From contig NW_027327637.1 of NCBI RefSeq assembly GCF_047675955.1, positions 868,001 to 932,000 on the forward strand: a DNA stretch of 64,000 nt. Direction: 5' to 3'. Of this stretch, positions 20,124 to 32,941 are shown in pieces. Under the pieces are notes generated by a model, which saw only the letters and a program-made list of their open reading frames with translations, ran no database searches and was not told where the DNA came from. The translations under genes and the position numbers were made by a program. The stretch is from Chlorocebus sabaeus. Its lineage: Eukaryota; Chordata; Mammalia; Primates; Cercopithecidae. Within the stretch, counting starts at the first letter, position 1. Each line of letters starts with the position of its first letter.

Positions 20124-23100
20124 AAAGGAAATATCTTCCGTTCAAAACTGGAGAGAAGCTTTCTGAGAAACTGCTCTGTGTTCTGTTAATTCATCTCAAC
20201 GAGTTACATCTTTCCCTTCAAGAAGACTTTCGCTTAGGCTGTTCTTGTGGAATTGGCAAAGGGATATTTGGAAGCCCATAGAGGGCTATGTTGAAAAAGG
20301 AAATATCTTCCTTTCAAAACTGGAAAGAAGCTTTCTGAGAAACTGCTCTGTGTTCTGTTAATTCATCTCACAGAGTTACATCTTTAACTTCAAGAAGCCT
20401 TTCGCTAAGGCTGTTCTTGTGGAATTGGCAAAGGGATATTTGGAAGCCCATAGAGGGCTATGGTGAAAAAGGAAATATCTTCCGTTCAAAACTGGAAAGA
20501 AGCTTTCTGAGAAACTGCTCTGTGTTCTGTTAATTCATCTCACAGAGTTACATCTTTCCCTTCAAGAAGCCTTTCGCTAAGGCTGTTCTTGTGGAATTGG
20601 CAAAGGGATATTTGGAAGCCCATAGAGGGCTATGGTGAAAAAGGAAATATCTTCCGTTCAAAACTGGAAAGAAGCTTTCTGAGAAACTGCTCTGTGTTCT
20701 GTTAATTCATCTCACAGAGTTACATCTTTCCCTTCAAGAAGCCTTTCGCTAAGGCTGTTCTTGTGGAATTGGCAAAGGGATATTTGGAAGCCCATAGAGG
20801 GCTATGGTGAAAAAGGAAATATCTTCCGTTCAAAACTGGAAAGAAGCTTTCTGAGAAACTGCTCTGTGTTCTGTTAATTCATCTCACAGAGTTACATCTT
20901 TAACTTCAAGAAGCCTTTCGCTAAGGCTGTTCTTGTGGAATTGGCAAAGGGATATTTGGAAGCCCATAGAGGGCTATGGAGAAAAAGGAAATATCTTCCG
21001 TTCAAAACTGGAAAGAAGCTTTCTGAGAAACTGTTCTATGTTCTGTTAATTCATCTCACAGAGTTACATCTTTCCCATCAAGAAGCCTTTCGCTAAGGCT
21101 GTTCTTGTGGAATTGGCAAAGGGATATTTGGAAGCCCATAGAGGGCTATGGTGAAAAAGGAAATATCTTTCGTTCAAAACTGGAAAGAAGCTTTCTGAGA
21201 AACTGCTCTGTGTTCTGTTAATTCATCTCACAGAGTTACATCTTTCCCTTCAAGAAGCCTTTCGCTAAGCCTGTTCTTGTGGAATTGGCAAAGGGATATT
21301 TCGAAGCCCATAGAGGGCTATGGTGAAAAAGGAAATATCTTCCGTTCAAAACTGGAAAGAAGCTTTCTGAGAAACTCCTCTGTGTTCTGTTAATTCGTCT
21401 CACAGAGTTACATCTTTCCCTTCAAGAAGCCTTTCGCTAAGGCTGTTCTTGTGGAATTGGCAAAGGGATATTTGGAAGCCCATAGAGGGCTATGGTGAAA
21501 AAGGAAATATCTTCCGTTCAAAACTGGAAAGAAGTTTTCTGAGAAACTGCTCTGTGTTCGGTTAATTCATCTCACAGAGTTACATCTTTCCCTTCAAGAA
21601 GCCTTTCGCTAAGGGTGTTCTTGTGGAATTGGCAAAGGGATATTTGGAAGCCCATAGAGGGCTATGGTGAAAAAGGAAATATCTTCCGTTCAAAACTGGA
21701 AAGAAGCTTTCTGAGAAACTGCTCTGTGTTCTGTTAATTCATCTCACAGAGTTACATCTTTAACTTCAAGAAGCCTTTCGCTAAGGCTGTTCTTGTGGAA
21801 TTGGCAAAGGGATATTTGGAAGCCCCTAGAGGGCTATGGAGAAAAAGGAAATATCTTCCGTTCAAAACTGGAAAGAAGCTTTCTGAGAAACTGTTCTATG
21901 TTCTGTTAATTCATCTCACAGAGTTACATCTTTCCCTTCAAGAAGCCTTTCGCTTAGGCTGTTCTTGTGGAATTGGCAAAGGGATATTTGGAAGCCCATA
22001 GAGGGCTATGGTGAAAAAGGAAATATCTTCCGTTCAAAACTGGAAAGAAGCTTTCTGAGAAACTGCTCTGTGTTCTGTTAATTCATCTCACAGAGTTACA
22101 TCTTTAACTTCAAGAAGCCTTTCGCTAAGGCTGTTCTTGTGGAATTGGCAAAGGGATATTTGGAAGCCCATAGAGGGCTATGGTGAAAAAGGTAATATCT
22201 TCCGTTCAAAACTGGAAAGAAGCTTTCTGAGAAACTGCTCTGTGTTCTGTTAATTCATCTCACAGAGTTACATCTTTAACTTCAAGAAGCCTTTTGCTAA
22301 GGCTGTTCTTGTGGAATTGGCAAAGGGATATTTGGAAGCCCATAGAGGGCTATGGTGAAAAAGGAAATATCTTCCGTTCAAAACTGGAAAGAAGCTTTCT
22401 GAGAAACTGCTCTGTGTTCTGTTAATTCATCTCACAGAGTTACATCTTTCCCTTCAAGAAGCCTTTCGCTAAGGGTGTTCTTGTGGAATTGGCAAAGGGA
22501 TATTTGGAAGCCCATAGAGGGCTATGGTGAAAACGGAAATATCTTCCGTTCAAAACTGGAAAGAAGCTTTCTGAGAAACTGCTCTGTGTTCTGTTAATTC
22601 ATCTCACAGAGTTACATCTTTAACTTCAAGAAGCCTTTCGCTAAGGCTGTTCTTGTGGAATTGGCGAAGGGATATTTGGAAGATCATAGAGGGCTATAGA
22701 GAAAAAGGAAATATCTCCCGTTCAAAACTAGAAAGAAGCTTTCTGAGAAACTGTTCTATGTTCTGTTAATTCATCTCACAGAGTTACATCTTTCCCTTCA
22801 AGAAGCCTTTCGCTTAGGCTGTTCTTGTGGAATTGGCAAAGGGATATTTGGAAGCCCATAGAGGGCTATGGTGAGAAAGGAAATATCTTCCGTTCAAAAC
22901 TGGAAAGAAGCTTTCTGAGAAACTGCTCTGTGTTCTGTTAATTCATCTCACAGAGTTACATCTTTCCCTTCAAGAAGCCTTTCGCTAAGGCTGTTCTTGT
23001 GGAATTGGCAAAGGGATATTTGGAAGCCCATAGAGGGCTATGGTGAAAAAGAAAATATCTTCCGTTCAAAACTGGAAAGAAGCTTTCTGAGAAACTGCTC

Positions 23101-23391
23101 TGTGTTCTGTTAATTCATCTCACAGAGTTACATCTTTCCCTTCAAGAAGCCTTTCGCTAAGGCTGTTTTTGTGGAATTGGCAAAGGGATATTTGGAAGCC
23201 CATAGAGGGCTATGGTGAAAAAGGAAATATCTTCCGTTCAAAACTGGAGAGAAGCTTTCTGAGAAACTGTTCTATGTTCTGTTAATTCATCTCACAGAGT
23301 TACATCTTTCCCTTCAAGAAGCGTTTCGCTAAGGCTGTTCTTGTGGAATTGGCAAAGGGATATTTGGAAGCCCATAGAGGGCTATGGTGAA
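20124..23391 (+). repeat. Variable HOR unit U1, 19 monomers (3,268 bp)
   Basis: This unit begins with the CTCAACGAG/GAAGACTTTCGCTTAGG monomer at about 20195. Later markers are TTTCCCATCAAG at about 21071, TAAGCCTG with TTTCGAAGCCC at about 21268-21304, AATTCGTCTC at about 21392, GAAGTTTTC at about 21532 (HindIII lost), GTTCGGTTAATTC at about 21557, GCCCCTAGAGG at about 21824, TAAGGGTG at about 22471 and GGAAGATCATAG at about 22678. CCCATC and AATTCGTC recur 3,268 bp later. A 68-codon frame at 21795-22001 is satellite only and starts at GTG. Confidence 0.65.
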
Positions 23392-26143
23392 AAAGGAAAT
23401 ATCTTCCGTTCAAAACTGGAAAGAAGCTTTCTGAGAAACTGCTCTGTGTTCTGTTAATTCATCTCAACGAGTTACATCTTTCCCTTCAAGAAGACTTTCG
23501 CTTAGGCTGTTCTTGTGGAATTGGCAAAGGGATATTTGGAAGCCCATAGAGGGCTATGTTGAAAAAGGAAATATCTTCCGTTCAAAACTGGAAAGAAGCT
23601 TTCTGAGAAACTGCTCTGTGTTCTGTTAATTCATCTCACAGAGTTACATCTTTAACTTCAAGAAGCCTTTCGCTAAGGCTGTTCTTGTGGAATTGGCAAA
23701 GGGATATTTGGAAGCCCATAGAGGGCTATGGTGAAAAAGGAAATATCTTCCGTTCAAAACTGGAAAGAAGCTTTCTGAGAAACTGCTCTGTGTTCTGTTA
23801 ATTCATCTCACAGAGTTACATCTTTGCCTTCAAGAAGCCTTTCGCTAAGGCTGTTCTTGTGGAATTGGCAAAGGGATATTTGGAAGCCCATAGTGGGCTA
23901 TGGTGAAAAAGGAAATATCTTCCGTTCAAAACTGGAAAGAAGCTTTCTGAGAAACTGCTCTGTGTTCTGTTAATTCATCTCACAGAGTTACATCTTTCCC
24001 TTCAAGAAGCCTTTCGCTAAGGCTGTTCTTGTGGAATTGGCAAAGGGATATTTGGAAGCCCATAGAGGGCTATGGTGAAAAAGGAAATATCTTCCGTTCA
24101 AAACTGGAAAGAAGCTTTCTGAGAAACTGCTCTGTGTTCTGTTAATTCATCTCACAGAGTTACATCTTTAACTTCAAGAAGCCTTTCGCTAAGGCTGTTC
24201 TTGTGGAATTGGCAAAGGGATATTTGGAAGCCCATAGAGGGCTATGGAGAAAAAGGAAATATCTTCCGTTCAAAACTGGAAAGAAGCTTTCTGAGAAACT
24301 GTTCTATGTTCTGTTAATTCATCTCACAGAGTTACATCTTTCCCATCAAGAAGCCTTTCGCTAAGGCTGTTCTTGTGGAATTGGCAAAGGGATATTTGGA
24401 AGCCCATAGAGGGCTATGGTGAAAAAGGAAATATCTTTCGTTCAAAACTGGAAAGAAGCTTTCTGAGAAACTGCTCTGTGTTCTGTTAATTCATCTCACA
24501 GACTTACATCTTTCCCTTCAAGAAGCCTTTCGCTAAGCCTGTTCTTGTGGAATTGGCAAAAGGATATTTCGAAGCCCATAGAGGGCTATGGTGAAAAAGG
24601 AAATATCTTCCGTTCAAAACTGGAAAGAAGCTTTCTGAGAAACTGCTCTGTGTTCTGTTAATTCGTCTCACAGAGTTACATCTTTCCCTTCAAGAAGCCT
24701 TTCGCTAAGGCTGTTCTTGTGGAATTGGCAAAGGGATATTTGGAAGCCCATAGAGGGCTATGGTGAAAAAGGAAATATCTTCCGTTCAAAACTGGAAAGA
24801 AGCTTTCTGAGAAACTGCTCTGTGTTCTGTTAATTCATCTCACAGAGTTACATCTTTCCCTACAAGAAGCCTTTCGCTTAGGCTGTTCTTGTGGAATTGG
24901 CAAAGGGATATTTGGAAGCCCATGGAGGGCTATGGTGAAAAAGGAAATATCTTCCGTTCAAAACTGGAAAGAAGCTTTCTGAGAAACTGCTCTGTGTTCT
25001 GTTAATTCATCTCACAGAGCTACATCTTTCCCTTCAAGAAGCCTTTCGCTAAGGCTGTTCTTGTGGAATTGGCAAAGGGATATTTGGAAGCCCATAGAGG
25101 GCTATGGTGAAAAAGGAAATATCTTCCGTTCAAAACTGGAAAGAAGCTTTCTGAGAAACTGCTCTGTGTTCGGTTAATTCATCTCACAGAGTTACATCTT
25201 TCCCTTCAAGAAGCCTTTCGCTAAGGGTGTTCTTGTGGAATTGGCAAAGGGATATTTGGAAGCCCATAGAGGGCTATGGTGAAAAAGGAAATATCTTCCG
25301 TTCAAAACTGGAAAGAAGCTTTCTGAGAAACTGCTCTGTGTTCTGTTAATTCATCTCACAGAGTTACATCTTTAACTTCAAGAAGCCTTTCGCTAAGGCT
25401 GTTCTTGTGGAATTGGCAAAGGGATATTTGGAAGCCCCTAGAGGGCTATGGAGAAAAAGGAAATATCTTCCGTTCAAAACTGGAAAGAAGCTTTCTGAGA
25501 AACTGTTCTATGTTCTGTTAATTCATCTCACAGAGTTACATCTTTCCCTTCAAGAAGCCTTTCGCTTAGGCTGTTCTTGTGGAATTGGCAAAGGGATATT
25601 TGGAAGCCCATACAGGGCTATGGTGAAAAAGGAAATATCTTTCGTTCAAAACTGGAAAGAAGCTTTCTGAGAAACTGCTCTGTGTTCTGTTAATTCATCT
25701 CACAGAGTTACATCTTTCCCTTCAAGAAGCCTTTCGCTAAGGCTGTTCTTGTGGAATTGGCAAAGGGATATTTGGAAGCCCATAGAGGGCTATGGTGAAA
25801 AAGGAAATATTTTCCGTTCAAAACTGGAAAGAAGCTTTCTGAGAAACTGCTCTGTGTTCTGTTAATTCATCTCACAGAGTTACATCTTTCCCTTCAAGAA
25901 GCCTTTCGCTAAGGCTGTTCTTGTGGAATTGGCAAAGGGATATTTGGAAGCCCATAGAGGGCTATGGTGAAAAAGGAAATATCTTCCGTTCAAAACTGGA
26001 AAGAAGCTTTCTGAGAAACTGCTCTGTGTTCTGTTAATTCATCTCACAGAGTTACATCTTTCCCTTCAAGAAGCCTTTCGCTAAGGCTGTTCTTGTGGAA
26101 TTGGCAAAGGGATATTTGGAAGCCCATAGAGGGCTATGTTGAA
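23392..26143 (+). repeat. Variable HOR unit U2, 16 monomers (2,752 bp)
   Basis: The order matches U1, with CTCAACGAG/GAAGACTTTCGCTTAGG at about 23463, TTTCCCATCAAG at about 24339, TAAGCCTG with TTTCGAAGCCC at about 24535-24570 and AATTCGTCTC at 24660. Two additional monomers (CCCTACAAGAAG near 24858 and GAGCTACATC near 25016) then precede GTTCGGTTAATTC at 25168 and GCCCCTAGAGG at about 25432. The unit lacks the TAAGGGTG-to-GATCATAG section that closes U1. Length differences between units are whole monomers, as expected from unequal exchange in register. An 87-codon frame at 25407-25670 is satellite only. Confidence 0.65.
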
Positions 26144-28985
26144 AAAGGAAATATCTTCCGTTCAAAACTGGAAAGAAGCTTTCTGAGAAACTGCTCTGTG
26201 TTCTGTTAATTCATCTCAACGAGTTACATCTTTCCCTTCAAGAAGACTTTCGCTTAGGCTGTTCTTGTGGAATTGGAAAAGGGATATTTGGAAGCCCATA
26301 GAGGGCTATGTTGAAAAAGGAAATATCTTCCGTTCAAAACTGGAAAGAAGCTTTCTGAGAAACTGCTCTGTGTTCTGTTAATTCATCTCACAGAGTTACA
26401 TCTTTAACTTCAAGAAGCCTTTCGCTAAGGCTGTTCTTGTGGAATTGGCAAAGGGATATTTGGAAGCCCATAGAGGGCTATGGTGAAAAAGGAAATATCT
26501 TCCGTTCAAAACTGGAAAGAAGCTTTCTGAGAAACTGCTCTGTGTTCTGTTAATTCATCTCACAGAGTTACATCTTTCCCTTCAAGAAGCCTTTCCCTAA
26601 GGCTGTTCTTGTGGAATTGGCAAAGGGATATTTGGAAGCCCATAGAGGGCTATGGTGAAAAAGGAAATATCTTCCGTTCAAAACTGGAAAGAAGCTTTCT
26701 GAGAAACTGCTCTGTGTTCTGTTAATTCATCTCACAGAGTTACATCTTTCCCTTCAAGAAGCCTTTCGCTAAGGCTGTTCTTGTGGAATTGGCAAAGGGA
26801 TATTTGGAAGCCCATAGAGGGCTATGGTGAAAAAGGAAATATCTTCCGTTCAAAACTGGAAAGAAGCTTTCTGAGAAACTGCTCTGTGTTCTGTTAATTC
26901 ATCTCACAGAGTTACATCTTTAACTTCAAGAAGCCTTTCGCTAAGGCTGTTCTTGTGGAATTGGCAAAGGGATATTTGGAAGCCCATAGAGGGCTATGGA
27001 GAGAAAGGAAATATCTTCCGTTCAAAACTGGAAAGAAGCTTTCTGAGAAACTGTTCTATGTTCTGTTAATTCATCTCACAGAGTTACATCTTTCCCATCA
27101 AGAAGCCTTTCGCTAAGGCTGTTCTTGTGGAATTGGCAAAGGGATATTTGGAAGCCCATAGAGGGCTATGGTGAAAAAGGAAATATCTTTCGTTCAAAAC
27201 TGGAAAGAAGCTTTCTGAGAAACTGCTCTGTGTTCTGTTAATTCATCTCACAGAGTTACATCTTTCCCTTCAAGAAGCCTTTCGCTAAGCCTGTTCTTGT
27301 GGAATTGGCAAAGGGATATTTCGAAGCCCATAGAGGGCTATGGTGAAAAAGGAAATATCTTCCGTTCAAAACTGGAAAGAAGCTTTCTGAGAAACTGCTC
27401 TGTGTTCTGTTAATTCGTCTCACAGAGTTACATCTTTCCCTTCAAGAAGCCTTTCGCTAAGGCTGTTCTTGTGGAATTGGCAAAGGGATATTTGGAAGCC
27501 CATAGAGGGCTATGGTGAAAAAGGAAATATCTTCCATTCAAAACTGGAAAGAAGTTTTCTGAGAAACTGCTCTGTGTTCTGTTAATTCATCTCACAGAGT
27601 TACATCTTTCCCTACAAGAAGCCTTTCGCTTGGGCTGTTCTTGTGGAATTGCCAAAGGGATATTTGGAAGCCCATAGAGGGCTATGGTGAAAAAGGAAAT
27701 ATCTTCCGTTCAAAACTGGAAAGAAGCTTTCTGAGAAACTGCTCTGTGTTCTGTTAATTCATCTCACAGAGCTACATCTTTCCCTTCAAGAAGCCTTTCG
27801 CTAAGGCTGTTCTTGTGGAATTGGCAAAGGGATATTTGGAAGCCCATAGAGGGCTATGGTGAAAAAGGAAATATCTTCCGTTCAAAACTGGAAAGAAGCT
27901 TTCTGAGAAACTGCTCTGTGTTCGGTTAATTCATCTCACAGAGTTACATCTTTCCCTTCAAGAAGCCTTTCGCTAACGCTGTTCTTGTGGAATTGGCAAA
28001 GGGATATTTGGAAGCCCATAGAGGGCTATGGTGAAAAAGGAAATATCTTCCGTTCAAAACTGGAAAGAAGCTTTCTGAGAAACTGCTCTGTGTTCTGTTA
28101 ATTCATCTCACAGAGTTACATCTTTCCCTTCAAGAAGCCTTTCGCTAAGGCTGTTCTTGTGGAATTGGCAAAGGGATATTTGGAAGCCCATAGAGGGCTA
28201 TGGTGAAAAAGGAAATATCTTCCGTTCGAAACTGGAGAGAAGCTTTCTGAGAAACTGTTCTATGTTCTGTTAATTCATCTCACAGAGTTACATCTTTCCC
28301 TTCAAGAAGCCTTTCGCTATGGTTGTTTTTGTGGAATTGGCAAAGGGATATTTGGAAGCCCATAGAGGGCTATGGTGAAAAAGGAAATATCTTCCGTTCA
28401 AAACTGGAAAGAAGCTTTCTGAGAAACTGCTCTGTGTTCTGTTAATTCATCTCACAGAGTTACATCTTTAACTTCAAGAAGCCTTTCGCTAAGGCTGTTC
28501 TTGTGGAATTGGCAAAGGGATATTTGGAAGCCCATAGAGGGCTATGGAGAAAAAGGAAATATCTTCCGTTCAAAACTGGAAAGAAGCTTTCTGAGAAACT
28601 GTTCTATGTTCTGTTAATTCATCTCACAGAGTTACATCTTTCCCATCAAGAAGCCTTTCGCTAAGGCTGTTCTTGTGGAATTGGCAAAGGGATATTTGGA
28701 AGCCCATAGAGGGCTATGGTGAAAAAGGAAATATCTTCCGTTCAAAACTGGAAAGAAGCTTTCTGAGAAACTGCTCTGTGTTCTGTTAATTCATCTCACA
28801 GAGTTACATCTTTCCCTTCAAGAAGCCTTTCGCTAAGGCTGTTCTTGTGGAATTGGCAAAGGGATATTTGGAAGCCCATAGAGGGTTATGGTGAAAAAGG
28901 AAATATCTTCCGTTCAAAACTGGAAAGAAGCTTTCTGAGAAACTGCTCTGTGTTCTGTTAATTCATCTCACAGAGTTACATCTTT
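26144..28985 (+). repeat. Variable HOR unit U3, about 16.5 monomers
   Basis: The series opens with the CTCAACGAG/GAAGACTTTCGCTTAGG monomer at about 26215 (with GGAAAAGGG at about 26275). It continues with TTTCCCATCAAG at 27091, TTTCGAAGCCC at about 27320, AATTCGTCTC at about 27412, GAAGTTTTC at about 27552 (shared with U1, absent in U2), CCCTACAAG at about 27610, GAGCTACATC at about 27768 and GTTCGGTTAATTC at 27921. A second TTTCCCATCAAG at about 28639, nine monomers after the first, shows a partial repeat inside the unit. The sharing of GAAGTTTTC with U1 but not U2 indicates patchwork exchange. The right boundary is set by the first marker of the next HOR family. Confidence 0.6.
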
Positions 28986-31900
28986 CCTTTCCAGAAGCCT
29001 TTCGCTAACGCTGTTCTTGTGGAATTGGCAAAGGGATATTTGGAAGCCCATAGAGGGCTATGGTGAAAAAGGAAATATCTTCCGTTCAAAACTGGAAAGA
29101 AGCTTTCTGAGAAACTGCTCTGTGTTCTGTTAATTCATCTCACAGAGATACATCTTTCCCTTCAAGAAGCCTTTCGCTAAGGCTGCTCTTGTGGAATTGG
29201 CAAAGGGATATTTGGAAGCCCATAGAGGGCTACGGTGAAAAAGGAAATATCTTCCTTTCAAAACTGGAAAGAAGCTTTCTGAGAAACTGCTCTGTGTTCT
29301 GTTAATTCAACTCACCGAGTTACATCTTTCCCTTCAAGAAGCCTTTCGCTAAGGCTGTTCTTGTGGAACTGGCAAAGGGATATTTGGAAGCCCATAGAGG
29401 GCTATGGTGAAAAAGGAAATATCTTCCGTTCAAAACTGGAAAGAAGCTTTCTGAAAAACTGGTCTGTGTTCTGATAATTCATCTCACAGAGTTACATCTT
29501 TCCCTTCAAGAAGCCTTTCGCTAAGGTTGTTCTTGTGGAATTGGCAAAGGGATATTTGGAAGCCCATAGAGGGCTATGGTGAAAAAGGAAATATCTTCCG
29601 ATCAAAACTGGAAAGAAGCTTTCTGAGAAACTGTTGTATGTTCTGTTAATTCATCTCACAGAGTTACATCTTTCCCTTCAAGAAGCCTTTCGCTAAGGCT
29701 GTTCTTGTGGAATTGGCAAAGGGATATTTGGAAGCCCATAGAGGGCTATGGTGAAAAAGGAAATATCTTCCGTTCAAAACTGGAAAGAAGCTTTCTGAGA
29801 AACTGTTCTATGTTCTGTTAATTCATCTCACAGAGTTACATCTTTCCCTTCAAGAAGCCTTTCGCTAAGGCTGTTCTTGTGGAATTGACTAAGGGATATT
29901 TGGAAGCCCATAGAGTGCTATGGTGAAAAAGGAAATATCTTTCGTTCAAAACTGGAAAGAAGCTTTCTGAGAAACTGCTCTGTGTTCTGTTAATTCATCT
30001 CACAGAGTTACATCTTTCCCTTCAAGAAGCCTTTCGCTAAGCCTGTTCTTGTGGAATTGGCAAAGGGATATTTGGAAGCCCATGGAGGGCTATGGTGAAA
30101 AAGGCAATATCTTCCGTTCAAAACTGGAGAGAAGCTTTCTGAGAAACTGCTCTGTGTTCTGTTAATTCATCTCACAGAGTTACATCTTTCCCTTCAAGAA
30201 GCCTTTCGCTAAGGCTGTTCTTGTGGAATTGGCAAAGGGATATTTGGAAGCCCATAGAGGGCTATGGTGAAAAAGGAAATATCTTCCGTTCAAAACTGGA
30301 AAGAAACTTTCTGAGAAACTGCTCTGTGTTCTGTTAATTCATCTCACAGAGTTACATCTTTCCCTTCAAGAAATCTTTCGCTAAGGCTGTTCTTGTGGAA
30401 TTGGCAAAGGGATATTTGGAAGCCCATAGAGGGCTATGGTGAAAAAGGAAATATCTTCTGTTCAAAACTGGAAAGAAGCTTTCTGAGAAACTGCTCTGTG
30501 ATCTGTTAATTCATCTCACAGAGTTACATCTTTAACTTCAAGAAGCCTTTCGCTAAGGCTGTTCTTGTGGAATTGGCAAAGGGATATTTGGAAGCCAATA
30601 GAGGGCTATGGTGAAAAAGGAAATATCTTCCGTTCAAAACTGGAAAGAAGCTTTCTGAGAAACTGCTCTGTGTTCTGTTAATTCATCTCACAGAGATACA
30701 TCTTTCCCTTCAAGAAGCCTTTCGCTAAGGCTGTTCTTGTGGAATTGGCAAAGGGATATTTGGAAGCCCATAGAGGGCTATGGTGAAAAAGGAAATATCT
30801 TCCGTTCAAAACTGGAAAGAAGCTTTCTGAGAAACTGCTCTGTGTTCTGTTAATTCATCTCACAGAGTTACATCTTTAACTTCAAGAAGCCTTTCGCTAA
30901 GGCTGTTCTTGTGGAATTGGCAAAGGGATATTTGGAAGCCCATAGAGGGCTATGGTGAAAAAGGAAATAACTTCCGTTCAAAACTGGAAAGAAGCTTTCT
31001 GAGAAACTGCTCTGTGTTCTGTTAATTCATCTCACAGAGTTACATCTTTCCCTTCAAGAAGCCTTTCGCTAAGGCTGTTCTTGTGGAATTGGCAAAGGGA
31101 TATTTGGAAGCCCATAGAGGGCTATGGTGAAAAAGGAAATATCTTCCGTTCAAAACTGGAAAGAAGCTTTCTGAGAAACTGCTCTGTGTTCTGTTAATTC
31201 ATCTCACAGAGTTACATCTTTCCCTTCAAGAAGCCTTTCGCTAAGGCTGTTCTTGTGGAATTGGCAAAGGGATATTTGGAAGCCTATAGAGGGCTATGGT
31301 GAAAAAGGAAATATCTTCCGTTCAAAACTGGAAAGAAGCTTTCTGAGAAACTGCTCTGTGTTCTGTTAATTCATCTCACAGAGTTACATCTTTACCTTCA
31401 AGAAGCCTTTCGCTAAGGCTGTTCTTGTGGAATTGGCAAAGGGATATTTGGAAGCCCATAGAGGGCTATGGTGAAAAAGGAAATATCTTCCGTTCAAAAC
31501 AGGAAAGAAGCTTTCTGAGAAACTGCTCTGTGTTCTGTTAATTCATCTCACAGAGTTACATCTTTCCCTTCAAGAAGTCTTTCGCTAAGGCTGTTCTTGT
31601 GGAATTGGCAAAAGGATATTTGGAAGCCCATAGAGGGCTATGGTGAAAAAGGAAATATCTTCCGTTCAAAACTGGAAAGAAGCTTTCTGAGAAACTGCTC
31701 TGTGTTCTGTTAATTCATCTCACAGAGTTACATCTTTAACTTCAAGAAGCCTTTCGCTAAGGCTGTTCTTGTGGAACTGCCAAAGGGATATTTGGAAGCC
31801 CATAGAGGGCTATGGTGAAAAAGGAAATATCTTCCGTTCAAAACTGGAAAGAAGCTTTCTGAAAAACTGCTCTGTGTTCTGTTAATTCATCTCACAGAGT

Positions 31901-32941
31901 TACATCTTTCCCTTCAAGAAGCCTTTCGCTAAGGCTGTTCTTGTGGAATTGGCAAAGGGATATTTGAAAGCCCATAGAGGGCTATGGTGAAAAAGGAAAT
32001 ATCTTCCGTTCAAAACTGGAAAGAAACTTTCTGAGAAACTGCTCTGTGTTCTGTTAATTCATCTCACAGAGTTACATCTTTCCCTTCAAGAAGCCTTTCG
32101 CTAAGGTTGTTCTTGTGGAGTTGGCAAAGGGATATTTGGAAGCCCATAGAGGGCTATGGTGAAAAAGGAAATATCTTCCGTTCAAAACTTGAAAGAAGCT
32201 TTCTGAGAAACAGTTGTATGTTCTGTTAATTCATCTCACGGAGTTACATCTTTCCCTTCAAGAAGCCTTTCGCTAAGGCTGTTCTTGTGGAATTGGCAAA
32301 GGGATATTTGGAAGCCCATAGAGTGCTATGGTGAAAAAGGAAATATCTTCCGTTCAAAACTGGAAAGAAGCTTTCTGAGAAACTGTTCTATGTTCTGTTA
32401 ATTCATCTCACAGAGTTACATCTTTCCCTTCAAGAAGCCTTTCGCTAAGGCTGTTCTTGTGGAATTGGCAAAGGGATATTTGGAAGGGCATAGAGGGCTA
32501 TGGTGAAAAAGGAAATATCTTCCGTTCAAAACTGGAAAGAAGCTTTCTGAGAAACTGTTCTATGTTCTGTTAATTCATCTCACAGAGTTACATCTTTAAC
32601 TTCAAGAAGCCTTTCGCTCTGGCTGTTCTTGTGGAATTGGCAAAGGGATATTTGGAAGCCCATAGAGTGCTATGGTGAAAAAGGAAATATCTTTCGTTCA
32701 AAACTGGAAAGAAGCTTTCTGAGAAACTGCTCTGTGTTCTGTTAATTCATCTCACAGAGTTACAGCTTTCCCTTCAAGAAGCCTTTCGCTAAGGCTGTTC
32801 TTGTGGAATTGGCAAATGGATATTTGGAAGCCCATACAGGGCTATGGTGAAAAAGGAAATATCTTCCGTTCAAAACTGGAAAGAAGCTTTCTGAGAAACT
32901 GCTCTGTGTTCTGTTAATTCATCTCACAGAGTTACATCTTT
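28986..32941 (+). repeat. Diverged 23-monomer relative of the 18-monomer HOR (3,956 bp)
   Basis: The block starts with the first markers of the 18-monomer HOR: CCTTTCCAGAAG with TAACGCTG (28986), GAGATACATC (about 29150) and CTACGGTG (about 29230). It then departs (GAAAAACTGGTCTG about 29454, GTTGTATG at 29633, GACTAAGG about 29888). From about 31390 it rejoins the HOR in order: TTTACC, AGTCTTTCGC with GGCAAAAGG, GGAACTGCC, TTTGAAAGCC, GGTTGTTCTTGTGGAG, AAACTTGAAAG with CAGTTGTATG, GGAAGGGCATAG, CGCTCTGGC, and TTACAGC with CATACAGGG. The copy is more diverged than those that follow and marks the left fringe of the family. Confidence 0.65.

Noticed and set aside
21795..22001. 68-codon open frame (and its near twins at 25407-25670, 55679-55885 and 58775-58981)
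   Set aside because: The frame exists because the CTATGGAGA variant removes an in-frame TGA present in most monomers (CTATGGTGA). It starts at GTG, consists wholly of satellite, and shows no promoter, splice or coding signature.
28986..32941. Homology of this 23-monomer stretch with the 23-monomer hybrid at 38962-42917
   Set aside because: The lengths are equal (3,956 bp) but marker order differs after the third monomer, so the equal length looks coincidental.
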